Source of the DNA: Pelagibacteraceae bacterium
Lineage (GTDB): Bacteria > Pseudomonadota > Alphaproteobacteria > Pelagibacterales > Pelagibacteraceae
Direction of reading: 5' to 3'
Length of the DNA: 32,980 nucleotides
Assembly (NCBI GenBank): GCA_008638225.1
Contig: VTPP01000014.1
Coordinates: 1 to 32,980, forward strand
Part shown: positions 1-7,508 of the stretch, piece after piece
How positions within the stretch are numbered: position 1 is the first letter of the stretch
Layout of the letters: the number at the start of each line of letters is the position of its first letter
Translations under genes and position numbers: made by a program
The notes under the pieces: model-generated
The model's database searches: none
What the model was told of the DNA's origin: nothing
Seen by the model: only the letters and a program-made list of their open reading frames with translations

Positions 1-616
1 GAATTGCATTTTGGGTTGGAATTAAAACTTTTCCTCCCATATGACCACATTTTTTTTCTGCAGCTAATTGATCTTCAAAGTGAACACCAGCAGCTCCTGC
101 TTTTATAAACTTTTTAGTAAGTTCATATACGTTTAGTGGTCCACCAAATCCTGCTTCACCATCTGCAATAATAGGCATATGATAATCCACGCTATCTTTT
201 GGATTCATCTTGCCTTCCAAAATTTCCATATATTGAATTTGATCTGCTCGCATTAAAGCATTGATCATATTTTCTACTAATTTTGGAGCGCTATCGTAAG
301 GATATAAGCTTTGGTCAGGGTACATTTCTCCCGCTGAATTTGCATCAGCCGCAACCTGCCAACCTGATAAATATATTGCGCGTAATCCAGCTTTGGCATG
401 CTGTACAGCATGATTACCAGAAAGACCTCCTAGAGTATTAATATATTTCTCAGTATGTAATAATTTCCAAAGTTTTTTAGATAATTGTTTGGACACTGTA
501 TATTCGACATTAAACGTGCCTCTTAGTTTTTCCACATCTTCTTCTGAAAAATGGGTATTAGTACTTTCAATTCTTTTCTTTTCGATAGTTTCTAATATTA
601 CTTCTGCATTAGGCAT
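1..616 (-). CDS. aceA: Isocitrate lyase, N-terminal part (cut by window edge)
   Basis: Isocitrate lyase splits isocitrate into glyoxylate and succinate, the first step of the glyoxylate shunt used for growth on acetate, fatty acids and other C2-yielding carbon. About 205 residues are visible; the 3' part lies outside the window. Family signatures that can be read are the GGLSGNHAVQHAKAGLRAIY region, the SGWQVAADANSAGEMYPDQS stretch, the IIADGEAGFGG metal/substrate segment and, near the cut end, the KKCGHMGGKVL motif with the catalytic Cys. The ATG at 616 follows an AAGGAG ribosome binding site at about 623-628 on the minus strand. The start overlaps the end of a small upstream ORF by 8 bases, so the two are probably co-transcribed. 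The gene is divergent from a RamB/PrpR-type regulator that is the likely controller. Assignment is very secure. Confidence 0.96.
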   Translation of the reverse strand, partial: MPNAEVILETIEKKRIESTNTHFSEEDVEKLRGTFNVEYTVSKQLSKKLWKLLHTEKYINTLGGLSGNHAVQHAKAGLRAIYLSGWQVAADANSAGEMYPDQSLYPYDSAPKLVENMINALMRADQIQYMEILEGKMNPKDSVDYHMPIIADGEAGFGGPLNVYELTKKFIKAGAAGVHFEDQLAAEKKCGHMGGKVLIPTQNAI

Positions 617-794
617 TTGAGATCTCCTTAGTATTGGCTTGCATATCGTGTATGCCTGAATTTCCCCAATCTTGATCATCCTCTCGTACGTAGACACCAT
701 TTTGTTGGAACTGACATTCTTTATTTTCCACGCCACTTAATCCAAGTTTTTCCTCTAGATATTTAATAAAAAGTGCTCCTTTTTTATTAGTCAT
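609..794 (-). CDS. Small hypothetical protein overlapping the start of aceA
   Basis: A 61-residue ORF that I do not recognise. It has no signal peptide or membrane segment; the N-terminal part (residues 1-20) could form an amphipathic helix and the C-terminal half is acidic and polar (VREDDQDWGNSG). A GGGAG ribosome-binding-like sequence precedes the ATG, and the last codons overlap the first codons of aceA by 8 bases in a different frame, the arrangement expected for translational coupling. It is the first ORF after the divergent promoter region, so it would be expressed whenever aceA is. It could be a genuine small protein or a leader ORF that tunes aceA translation. Homologues upstream of other aceA genes would settle which. 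Confidence 0.5.
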   Translation of the reverse strand: MTNKKGALFIKYLEEKLGLSGVENKECQFQQNGVYVREDDQDWGNSGIHDMQANTKEISNA

Positions 795-814
795 GCAGTA
801 ACTCCCAGTTGGTT

Positions 815-933
815 ATATAATTTACAATATTTTCAAATAATAAATAATGAAAGAAAAATATTGATATTGCTTGTAAATATGAAATTAAATATTGACTAAT
901 AAATTTGCAAATTGTAAATTTTGTAAATTATAT
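815..933. repeat. 13-nt perfect inverted repeat bracketing the aceA/regulator divergent promoter
   Basis: ATATAATTTACAA at 815-827 is the exact inverse of TTGTAAATTATAT at 921-933. The right copy ends in the ATG of the regulator gene and the left copy lies about 21 bases upstream of the ATG of the small ORF before aceA. Seen directly; a regulatory role is inference. Confidence 0.55.
902..913. promoter_or_regulatory. TTTGCAAA palindrome, probable operator of the adjacent RamB/PrpR-like regulator
   Basis: AATTTGCAAATT is a perfect 12-bp palindrome in the 137-bp region between the small ORF/aceA and the divergent regulator gene. RamB of Corynebacterium and PrpR of Mycobacterium, which belong to the same regulator family as the adjacent gene, recognise motifs with a TTTGCAAA core and control isocitrate lyase. 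Related TTGTAAAT-like half-motifs follow at roughly 9-10-bp steps up to the regulator start codon. Assignment as the operator is inferred from family knowledge and position. Confidence 0.6.
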
Positions 934-2353
934 GACTACACAAATTGGTTTTAAAATCAAAACCGCAAGACGAAAACTTGGCATGAATCAATTAGAATTA
1001 GCCAAAACATTAAATATTTCACCAAGTTATTTAAATTTAATCGAGTCTGGAAAAAGAAAAGTTAGTGTTGATTTATTAATAAAAGCTTCGGAAGAGCTTA
1101 ATTTAGATTTAACAAAACTCTCTTCCAAAAATGATGCAGGCTTATTACATGATCTTCAGGATTTATTAGGAGATAATTTATTTGAAGATTTAGATATTAC
1201 TAATCTTGAAGTTAAAGATTTAGTTGAAAATAATCCTCTTATTTCTAAAGCGCTTATTCGCTTAGGTGATATCTACCGAAAGAAAAATACAGAATTACAT
1301 GATCAAATAGAAGTTATTTCAGGAGGAAATGTTGCTAATGACAAAACTACTTTTCCAGGCGAATCTGTCTCAGATTTTTTACAAGAACACCAAAATTATT
1401 TTCCAAAGCTAGAAGAGTATGCCAATAAATTATTTGTAAAAGTTAATCGTAAAGATAAAACTCGTTATGTTTTATTAGTTGAATATTTAAAAAAACATCA
1501 CAACATAGAAGTTGAAGATATTGTGCCAAAACATGAGTCGTTATTTTCTAAAAAATATGTACCTGAAAAAAAGAAACTATATTTATCAGATTATCTTACT
1601 TTAGAGTCCAAAAAGATTTTTTGTGCTGCGCAAATTGTTCAAATGGAATGCATGCACCTAATTAAAGAATATTTAGAAAATTATAATTTTCCATCAGATA
1701 CTGCCAAGCAACTTACGACTATCACTTTAATTAATTATACCGCAGCAGCTGTTTTGATGCCGTACAAATTATTTTATGATGAGTGTAAAAAATATCGTTA
1801 TGATCTAGAATTATTACAGCATACCTTTGCCGTTTCTTTTGAGCAAGTAGCGCACCGTGTCACTTGTTTGCAACATCCTAAAATGACCGGCATACCTTTT
1901 CATATGTTACGAGCAGATATCGCTGGAAATATTTCAAAGCGTCTTTCTTTATCAGGCATTCAGATACCGCGTTACGGTGGAGCTTGTCCAAGATGGAATA
2001 TTCATTCTTCTTTTATGTTACCGGGAAAAATTCATTGTGCTTTATCTAAAATGCCAGATGGTGAAGTGTACGTTTGTATTGCCAAAACGATTGAAAAGGG
2101 AATTGGCCGGCACGGTATTTACCGAAGTATTTTGAGCATTGGTCTTGGCTGCCAATTAAAATATGCAAAAGATTTTATTTATGCGGATACGTTGAATTTA
2201 AAGGATGAAAATGCGGCTATTCCAATCGGGGTTAATTGCAGAACCTGTCCAAGAATGGATTGTCAGCAAAGAGCCTTTCCACCCATTAATAGAAATCTTA
2301 ATATTAATTTAAACAATAGAGGTGTTTCAGCATATGTTAGTGAGACTTCTTAA
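932..2353 (+). CDS. XRE-family regulator with DUF2083 domain (RamB/PrpR/ScfR type)
   Basis: Transcriptional regulator of 473 residues, likely sensing short-chain acyl-CoA or acetate status and controlling the divergent isocitrate lyase gene. An N-terminal helix-turn-helix (about residues 4-62, with the ARRKLGMNQLELAKTLNIS and YLNLIESGKRKVS segments) is followed by the long ligand/dimerisation region of the ScfR/RamB/MccR family. The C-terminal signature CRTCPRMDCQQRAFPP has cysteines at about 436, 439 and 444; in mycobacterial PrpR such cysteines bind an iron-sulfur cluster, so this may be redox sensitive. The ATG at 932 is chosen over a TTG 27 bases upstream because the TTG version would run through the TTTGCAAA palindrome and the operator-like repeats. 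No strong Shine-Dalgarno is visible. Autoregulation is likely, since an operator-like repeat runs into the start codon. Confidence 0.88.
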   Translation: MTTQIGFKIKTARRKLGMNQLELAKTLNISPSYLNLIESGKRKVSVDLLIKASEELNLDLTKLSSKNDAGLLHDLQDLLGDNLFEDLDITNLEVKDLVENNPLISKALIRLGDIYRKKNTELHDQIEVISGGNVANDKTTFPGESVSDFLQEHQNYFPKLEEYANKLFVKVNRKDKTRYVLLVEYLKKHHNIEVEDIVPKHESLFSKKYVPEKKKLYLSDYLTLESKKIFCAAQIVQMECMHLIKEYLENYNFPSDTAKQLTTITLINYTAAAVLMPYKLFYDECKKYRYDLELLQHTFAVSFEQVAHRVTCLQHPKMTGIPFHMLRADIAGNISKRLSLSGIQIPRYGGACPRWNIHSSFMLPGKIHCALSKMPDGEVYVCIAKTIEKGIGRHGIYRSILSIGLGCQLKYAKDFIYADTLNLKDENAAIPIGVNCRTCPRMDCQQRAFPPINRNLNINLNNRGVSAYVSETS

Positions 2354-2461
2354 CGCGTTTCAAGTGTTAAGTTTAGTATCTTGGATTAAGACTGTGTTAC
2401 CTTGAAATACTTATGAAAAAACAGCTTGGATGTTACGTTCCATTCTAGAATAAGAAAGTAG

Positions 2462-3538
2462 GTGAGTGTGGCAAGAACATTTACTATTTCCTTTATAACT
2501 TTTTTTCTCTACTCTTTTGTTTGTCTTGCATCTATTCAATTTACTAAATTAACAGATCAGCTGCAGTCCCCATGGTCATTAACTAGTTTAGGAAAAGATC
2601 GATACGTTATTACTGAAAAATCAGGAAAATTTATTTTATTCGACAAACTAAATAATCGTAAAACAATTATTGAGCATAATTTAAACATTTTAGAAGATGG
2701 CCAAGGTGGACTAATGGATGTTTTACATCATGATAACTATCTTTATGTTTCTTATTCTGAAAATAGGGGAGGCGGCAAATCTAGTACCTCTGCGGCACGA
2801 GCTGTTTTTAATGAACAGAAATTAAACTTTACTAATTTATTTCGAGCCGAACCACCAATTGCTAGCGGATATCATTTTGGTTCGCGTCTAGTAATACGAG
2901 ATACGTATTTATTTGTTTCTGCAGGAGAGCGAGGCGGTGATAGTATTGGTCAAGATCCAAAAGCTCATCCTGGAAGCATTATTCGAGTTCATCTGGATGG
3001 CAGTATTCCTAAAGATAATCCAAAATTTACCAGTAAACCAAGTTGGTTGCCGGAATTATATCAAATCGGTATTCGTAATGTTCAAGGTATGGCTTTATCG
3101 CCATTTGATAATGAAGTGTATATGACTAATCATGGAGCACGCGGTGGAGATTGGTTTGGCAAAGTATATTACGCTGGTAATTATGGCTGGGATACTTTGT
3201 ATTGGGGCGGCACTAAGTATTCAGGTTTATCCGGCGGTCCGCAATGGTTACCTGGTTTTGATAAACCAATTACTTATTATGTACCATCGATTGCGCCATC
3301 AGCTTGTTTAATTTATCAAGGACAAGAATTTCCAGAATGGAATGGTCATGCCCTGATTGGGTCTTTGCGCGAACAATCATTACGAAAATTAATATTTAAA
3401 GAAAATGCACTAATCAGTGAAGAGATTATTTTTGAAAAAAAAATAGGTCGAATTCGTGATGTTAAATTAGATGAAAGCGGAAAAGTATTATTACTGACTG
3501 ATCAAGGAATATTGTGGTCGTTAAGCCGTCAAAAATAG
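2462..3538 (+). CDS. Secreted PQQ-dependent sugar dehydrogenase (YliI/Asd-like beta-propeller)
   Basis: A 358-residue protein with an N-terminal signal peptide (hydrophobic stretch about residues 8-23, ending ..FVCLA) followed by a glucose/sorbosone dehydrogenase-type six-bladed beta-propeller. Readable family marks are QSPWSLTSLGKDRYVITEKSG at the beginning, EDGQGGLMDVLHH, a GYHFGSRLV segment (GxHxGxR-like, catalytic region of soluble quinoprotein aldose dehydrogenases), GIRNVQGMALSP and the NYGWDTLYWGG segment. The predicted role is periplasmic oxidation of aldose sugars with PQQ; substrate is unknown and no PQQ synthesis genes are in the window. The start is GTG at 2462; another GTG two codons later is possible. 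The stop codon is only 2 bases from the stop of the convergent ABC ATPase gene, with no terminator between them. Confidence 0.82.
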   Translation: MSVARTFTISFITFFLYSFVCLASIQFTKLTDQLQSPWSLTSLGKDRYVITEKSGKFILFDKLNNRKTIIEHNLNILEDGQGGLMDVLHHDNYLYVSYSENRGGGKSSTSAARAVFNEQKLNFTNLFRAEPPIASGYHFGSRLVIRDTYLFVSAGERGGDSIGQDPKAHPGSIIRVHLDGSIPKDNPKFTSKPSWLPELYQIGIRNVQGMALSPFDNEVYMTNHGARGGDWFGKVYYAGNYGWDTLYWGGTKYSGLSGGPQWLPGFDKPITYYVPSIAPSACLIYQGQEFPEWNGHALIGSLREQSLRKLIFKENALISEEIIFEKKIGRIRDVKLDESGKVLLLTDQGILWSLSRQK

Positions 3539-3540
3539 AA

Positions 3541-4614
3541 TTAAAAACAAACTAAGTGGTCAATAAAGATAGGTTGCTTGATCCCAAATTTTTCCTGTTC
3601 AGCATGCAGATGTTCATGATGAGAATGAACAAACACAGGTAATTGTAAGGCTGAGGGAGTTTGTAGAGTATAAATTAAATTTGTTCCTCTAAATTTTTTA
3701 TCAATTACTTCAAATTTTAAAGTACTAGAATCATCATGCTCTAAATCTTCAGGCTGAATTAATAAATTAACTTGCTCTCCTTTTTCGTATTTTTTTACCA
3801 ATTTCCCTTTAATCTCACCCAGATCTTTATTGAACAAAGTATCATCTGAAACTACTTCGACAGGAATGAGTACGCCGCGATTAAAAAACTCCACTACCTC
3901 TTTGCTATTGGGAATGTGATGAATATTGTATGGGCTATCAAACTGGACAATTCCACCCTGCAATAAAATTCCACAATAGTCCGATAAATAAAACGCTTCG
4001 TATTTATCGTGGGTGACTAAAATTGTAGTAATACCAGTTGATTTTAATATTTCTTTTAAATTTTTTTGTGCCTTATCTTTTAAGTTTTGATCTAAATTTG
4101 CAAAGGGTTCATCAAGCAAAAGTAAATCAGGATTATGAATAATCGAACGAACTAATCCTACTCGTTGAGCTTGACCAGTACTGATTTCGTGTGGGTATTT
4201 ATTTTTTAATTCTGGTACAAAAAATAATTCCAGCAAATCTTCCATCGAATATTTCAAAGGACCATTTTTATTCTTAGAACAAAACAGAGATTTTTGAATA
4301 CCAAAGCGTATATTTTCTTCCACCGTATAATGGGGAAACAAAGCATTATCTTGAAAACTTAAAGCAATATTTCGTTGCTCAGGATCAATATAGGTATGGG
4401 AATCATGCAGTATTTTGTTTTTTAATTGAATAGTTCCCTGATCAATTTTACGAACTCCCGAAATACATTTTAAAATGGTTGTTTTACCAATACCCGAGGG
4501 ACCTAAAATAGCCACCGTATCACCCTGACGAGGTATGCTAAATGAAACATTGGTTAAAATATGCTCATTATTTTTGGAGTAAGAGACGTTATTGAATTCA
4601 AAATAATGAGCCAT
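3541..4614 (-). CDS. fbpC: Iron(III) ABC transporter ATP-binding protein
   Basis: ATPase of an FbpABC/FutABC-type ferric iron importer, 357 residues. Walker A is GPSGIGKTT near residue 38, the Q-loop is SFQDNALFPHYTV, Walker B is LLLLDEPFANLD and the switch histidine lies in VTHDKYEA. The ABC signature reads ISTGQAQRVG instead of LSGGQQQRVA, so a Gly of the C-loop is replaced by Thr. Residues from about 240 form the C-terminal TOBE-like regulatory domain seen in FbpC/PotA-type proteins. It is the last gene of the fbpABC operon; its ATG directly follows the stop of the permease with no spacer, so translation is coupled. It should sit on the cytoplasmic face of the inner membrane, bound to the 536-residue fused permease. 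Confidence 0.9.
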   Translation of the reverse strand: MAHYFEFNNVSYSKNNEHILTNVSFSIPRQGDTVAILGPSGIGKTTILKCISGVRKIDQGTIQLKNKILHDSHTYIDPEQRNIALSFQDNALFPHYTVEENIRFGIQKSLFCSKNKNGPLKYSMEDLLELFFVPELKNKYPHEISTGQAQRVGLVRSIIHNPDLLLLDEPFANLDQNLKDKAQKNLKEILKSTGITTILVTHDKYEAFYLSDYCGILLQGGIVQFDSPYNIHHIPNSKEVVEFFNRGVLIPVEVVSDDTLFNKDLGEIKGKLVKKYEKGEQVNLLIQPEDLEHDDSSTLKFEVIDKKFRGTNLIYTLQTPSALQLPVFVHSHHEHLHAEQEKFGIKQPIFIDHLVCF

Positions 4615-6225
4615 TTAAAAACCTTTAAGAATATATTTTTTAGATAGTAAAATAAAAATAGCAGAAAAAATAATTAAAAATAAACTAGGACCAGCCGCAT
4701 GTTCTAGCATATCCTGGGAGGCAAAAGTGTAGGCTTGGGTTGCAAAAGTCTCAAAATTAAATGGTCGCAAGATTAGAGTGATGGGAAGTTCTTTTAAAAT
4801 ATCAATAGCAACTAACATAGCAATGAGTAAAAGGTTAGGTTGTAGAAATGGCAAATGAATTTTAATAAAAGTTCCAAACTTAGTATAGCCTAGTAAATAG
4901 CTAGCATCATCAAGATTAGTATTTAATTTTTCATAACCAGATTTAATCCCGTTAATAGCAAGAGAGTAAAAGCGAACACAATAGGCAATAACTAATCCTA
5001 TAATAGAACCTGAAAATAAAAAATGTATCCAATTGCTATTCGCAAGCTTCGAGACGAATGATAAAAAGCTAAGTAAGGTTACTGCTAAGATAACACCTGG
5101 TATAACGTAACCACTCACAGAAAAATTAGTTACTGCATTTAAAAATTTGCTTTTAGATATTCGCATCCCATAATTTGTAAAAAAAGCTAAGACAATTAAA
5201 CATAGGGTGGTTAGGATAACGATGGATACTGTATTAACACTAAGCTCAATCAATTGGGCTAGATGTATATTATCTGGAAATTGTATAACCCAAAGTAGTA
5301 TTTGTGAAATGGGAAATAAAAAAGAACAAGTAAATAATAGTAGACAAAAAGTAGTTGCATAGGCAGCAGAAGTTCCTTGTAATTGTATTTTGTTAATTGC
5401 TTCATAGCCACGAGTTGGCATATAAAATTTCGATCTACTTCTTGACATTCGCTCTAACCAAAAAAATATTAAAACAATTACAATTAGAAAAAAAGACAAC
5501 TGGTACGCGGTTGCAATATCATCAAATATTATCCAGCTATCATAAATAGCGGTAGTTAAGGTTTGAATATTAAAAAAAGAAACAGTCCCAAAATCTGAAA
5601 TTGACTCCATCGCAACCAGGGAAAGACCTACTACAATTCCCGGACGAGCTGAGGGAAAAATAATTTTCTTAAAGGTCTGGTAATTGCTAAACCCCATAAT
5701 TTTACCAGCATCAACTAAGTTTTGGGACTGATAGATAAAACTGGCTCTGGTAATTAGATAGACATAGATAAATAAAGAAAAAGACATGGATAAGATGCTG
5801 CCCAGCAAACCATCTACTTTTGGAATTAGCGTGTGATAATCAGATGGTCCAAATAAGTAATTAAGAAATGAATATAAGTTACCAAAATAGCCAAAAAATG
5901 CAGTTAAAGAGTAAGCGTAAATATAACTTGGAACCGCAAAGGATAAAATAAGAGCCCAGGTAAAAAAAGTTGATCCAGGAAATTGGTAGAAGGAGGTAAG
6001 ATAAGCTGCACCCACACCAAAAATAAAAGTAAGTACCAATACGCCTGTTAACACTAACAAGGTATTAGCTATGTAAGTGTAGACATAAGTTTCTCCTAAT
6101 AATTGGTAATACCCAGACACATCCTGAAATAAACTTATACCGATTACAATTAATGGGATGCAAACAAAGCAAGAAATAAAAAGAGAACTAAGAAACCAAT
6201 AATTAATTTTGAAAGTATGCATCAT
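4615..6225 (-). CDS. fbpB: Iron(III) ABC transporter permease, two fused permease halves
   Basis: Inner-membrane permease of 536 residues with about 12 hydrophobic segments, made of two homologous BPD_transp_1 halves as usual for FbpB/FutB. The EAA-loop region can be read in the first half as VDAGKIMGFSNYQTFKKIIFPSARPGIVVGL and in the second as LDDASYLLGYTKFGTFIKIHLPFLQPNLLL. The ESISDFGTVSFF and KELPITLILRPFNFET segments are typical of iron and thiamine permeases. It pairs with the ATPase gene that starts at the base after its stop codon and with the binding-protein gene 36 bases upstream. Two adjacent Met codons begin the ORF and no Shine-Dalgarno is obvious, so the start may be 6225 or 6222. 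Confidence 0.92.
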   Translation of the reverse strand: MMHTFKINYWFLSSLFISCFVCIPLIVIGISLFQDVSGYYQLLGETYVYTYIANTLLVLTGVLVLTFIFGVGAAYLTSFYQFPGSTFFTWALILSFAVPSYIYAYSLTAFFGYFGNLYSFLNYLFGPSDYHTLIPKVDGLLGSILSMSFSLFIYVYLITRASFIYQSQNLVDAGKIMGFSNYQTFKKIIFPSARPGIVVGLSLVAMESISDFGTVSFFNIQTLTTAIYDSWIIFDDIATAYQLSFFLIVIVLIFFWLERMSRSRSKFYMPTRGYEAINKIQLQGTSAAYATTFCLLLFTCSFLFPISQILLWVIQFPDNIHLAQLIELSVNTVSIVILTTLCLIVLAFFTNYGMRISKSKFLNAVTNFSVSGYVIPGVILAVTLLSFLSFVSKLANSNWIHFLFSGSIIGLVIAYCVRFYSLAINGIKSGYEKLNTNLDDASYLLGYTKFGTFIKIHLPFLQPNLLLIAMLVAIDILKELPITLILRPFNFETFATQAYTFASQDMLEHAAGPSLFLIIFSAIFILLSKKYILKGF

Positions 6226-6261
6226 TTAATTGGGTGCGATAATGAAATTGCTTTGAACATT

Positions 6262-7278
6262 TTATCTCCAGCCCGCTTTTTTCATAATTGCTAAAGCTTG
6301 TGCCTGATTATTATAATAAGTTGCAACTGAAGTAGTATCCTGCTTAAAGGATGTGCCAAAAGCAGCCATAATAGTATTTGGCATGACTTGATCGATGATT
6401 GGATATTCAAATGTAGTATTGACTATATGTTGTTGTGCCTCTGTACTAAGTAAAAATTCTATAAAGCGAATAGCATGTTCTTTATTTGGTGCATATGCAG
6501 TAACCCCTGCACCACTTATGTTCATATGAGTACCTCTATTATTTTGATTAGGAAAAACTATTTTTACTTTTTTTGCAGCAGCTTGTTGTTCTGGTCCTTT
6601 TTGGCCCGATAACATTAAGGCAAGATAATAAGAATTAGCAATGGCTATATCTGCCTTGTCAACTGCAACTGCTAAAATCTGGTCCCTATCATTGCCCTCA
6701 GGCTCTCTTGCCATGTTTTGAACCAATGCTTTTGCCCATGATGTAGTTTGTTCTGTCCCATTATTTTCAATTAAAGAGGCAACCCATGATTTATTATAGG
6801 TACTACTAGAAGAACGGATTACAATCTTTCCTTTATAATTAGTGGATGCCAAATCCTCATAATTAAGTTGTTTTGCAATAGTCTCAGATATTTTTTCTGG
6901 ATTATAAAATATAATTCTAGCCCGTTTTGAAATTCCATACCAATAGTCTGTTCGAAGATGAGCAGGAATTTTTTCTATTAATAGAGGAGATGAAATTTTT
7001 TGAAAAATTCCCTTATGTTGAGCTGCACCTAAATTGCCAGCATCCACATCTATAAACACATCAGCTTGGGACCTAGTTCCTTCCGTGACAATTCTTTTTT
7101 CTAGTGCTTTGGCATCGCCGCTAATTACATTAACTTTAATGCCTGTTTGTTTGGTAAATTTAGCGTAGAGTTCAACGTCTGAACTATAGTGTCTTGCGGT
7201 AAACACATTAACCTCGGCAGCATGAGCGCTTGCAGCGTTTAAAGCGATAGTAAGCAATAGTATTATTTTTTTTAGCAT
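6262..7278 (-). CDS. fbpA: Periplasmic iron(III)-binding protein of ABC transporter
   Basis: Substrate-binding protein of 338 residues in the FbpA/FutA/AfuA family that captures ferric iron in the periplasm. The signal peptide is clear (MLKKIILLLTIALNAASAHA, cleavage after about residue 20). The mature protein begins with VNVFTARHYSSDVELYAKF. The iron-binding tyrosine pair lies in ANSYYLALM (Tyr217-Tyr218), with further conserved marks at SQADVFIDVDAGNL, GISKRARIIFYN and GAGVTAYAPN. It is the first gene of the fbpABC operon. Upstream lie two near-perfect palindromes and a TACAAT -10-like element (7332-7327) between them, so iron-dependent repression is the likely control. The nearest alternative substrates (thiamine, phosphonate) are less likely because of the Tyr pair and the permease type. 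Confidence 0.92.
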   Translation of the reverse strand: MLKKIILLLTIALNAASAHAAEVNVFTARHYSSDVELYAKFTKQTGIKVNVISGDAKALEKRIVTEGTRSQADVFIDVDAGNLGAAQHKGIFQKISSPLLIEKIPAHLRTDYWYGISKRARIIFYNPEKISETIAKQLNYEDLASTNYKGKIVIRSSSSTYNKSWVASLIENNGTEQTTSWAKALVQNMAREPEGNDRDQILAVAVDKADIAIANSYYLALMLSGQKGPEQQAAAKKVKIVFPNQNNRGTHMNISGAGVTAYAPNKEHAIRFIEFLLSTEAQQHIVNTTFEYPIIDQVMPNTIMAAFGTSFKQDTTSVATYYNNQAQALAIMKKAGWR

Positions 7279-7298
7279 GATAATTTGGGTATTAATAA

Positions 7299-7323
7299 CT
7301 AGTTGAGAATTATTCTTAACTAG
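7299..7323. promoter_or_regulatory. 25-bp near-perfect palindrome, candidate iron-responsive operator 1
   Basis: The left half CTAGTTGAGAAT is mirrored by ATTCTTAACTAG with a single mismatched pair around one central T. The core TTGAGAATTATTCTTAA resembles the Irr ICE motif pattern (TTTAGAA..TTCTAAA) and also Fur-like AT-rich boxes. It lies 21 bases upstream of the fbpA start codon, where a repressor would cover the transcription start. The palindrome is seen; the regulator identity is inferred. Confidence 0.6.
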
Positions 7324-7340
7324 ATAATTGTAGTTTATGC

Positions 7341-7363
7341 TATTTGAGAATTATTCGCAAATA
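7341..7363. promoter_or_regulatory. 23-bp near-perfect palindrome, candidate iron-responsive operator 2
   Basis: TATTTGAGAAT is mirrored by ATTCGCAAATA with one mismatched pair around a central T. It shares the core TTGAGAATTATTC with the palindrome at 7299-7323 and the two centres are 41 bp apart, about four DNA turns, so the proteins would bind the same face. A TACAAT -10-like element for fbpA (7332-7327, minus strand) sits between the two sites. Confidence 0.58.
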
Positions 7364-7508
7364 ATCAAATAACATAGATAAATTGGGATTTTTTAGTATA
7401 TAAATATCTTTTAAGATTCAAATAAGTGTCAAATTACTTTCATTATAATGAGTGCTAGATTGAATTAAACAAACATACTTAAAAAAAACAAAATAGTTAA
7501 CAAAGCTT

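Noticed and set aside
2349-2376. Possible terminator after the acyl-CoA-type regulator (CTTAAC...GTTAAG)
   Set aside because: Only six AT-rich pairs with an 11-base loop and no real T-run.
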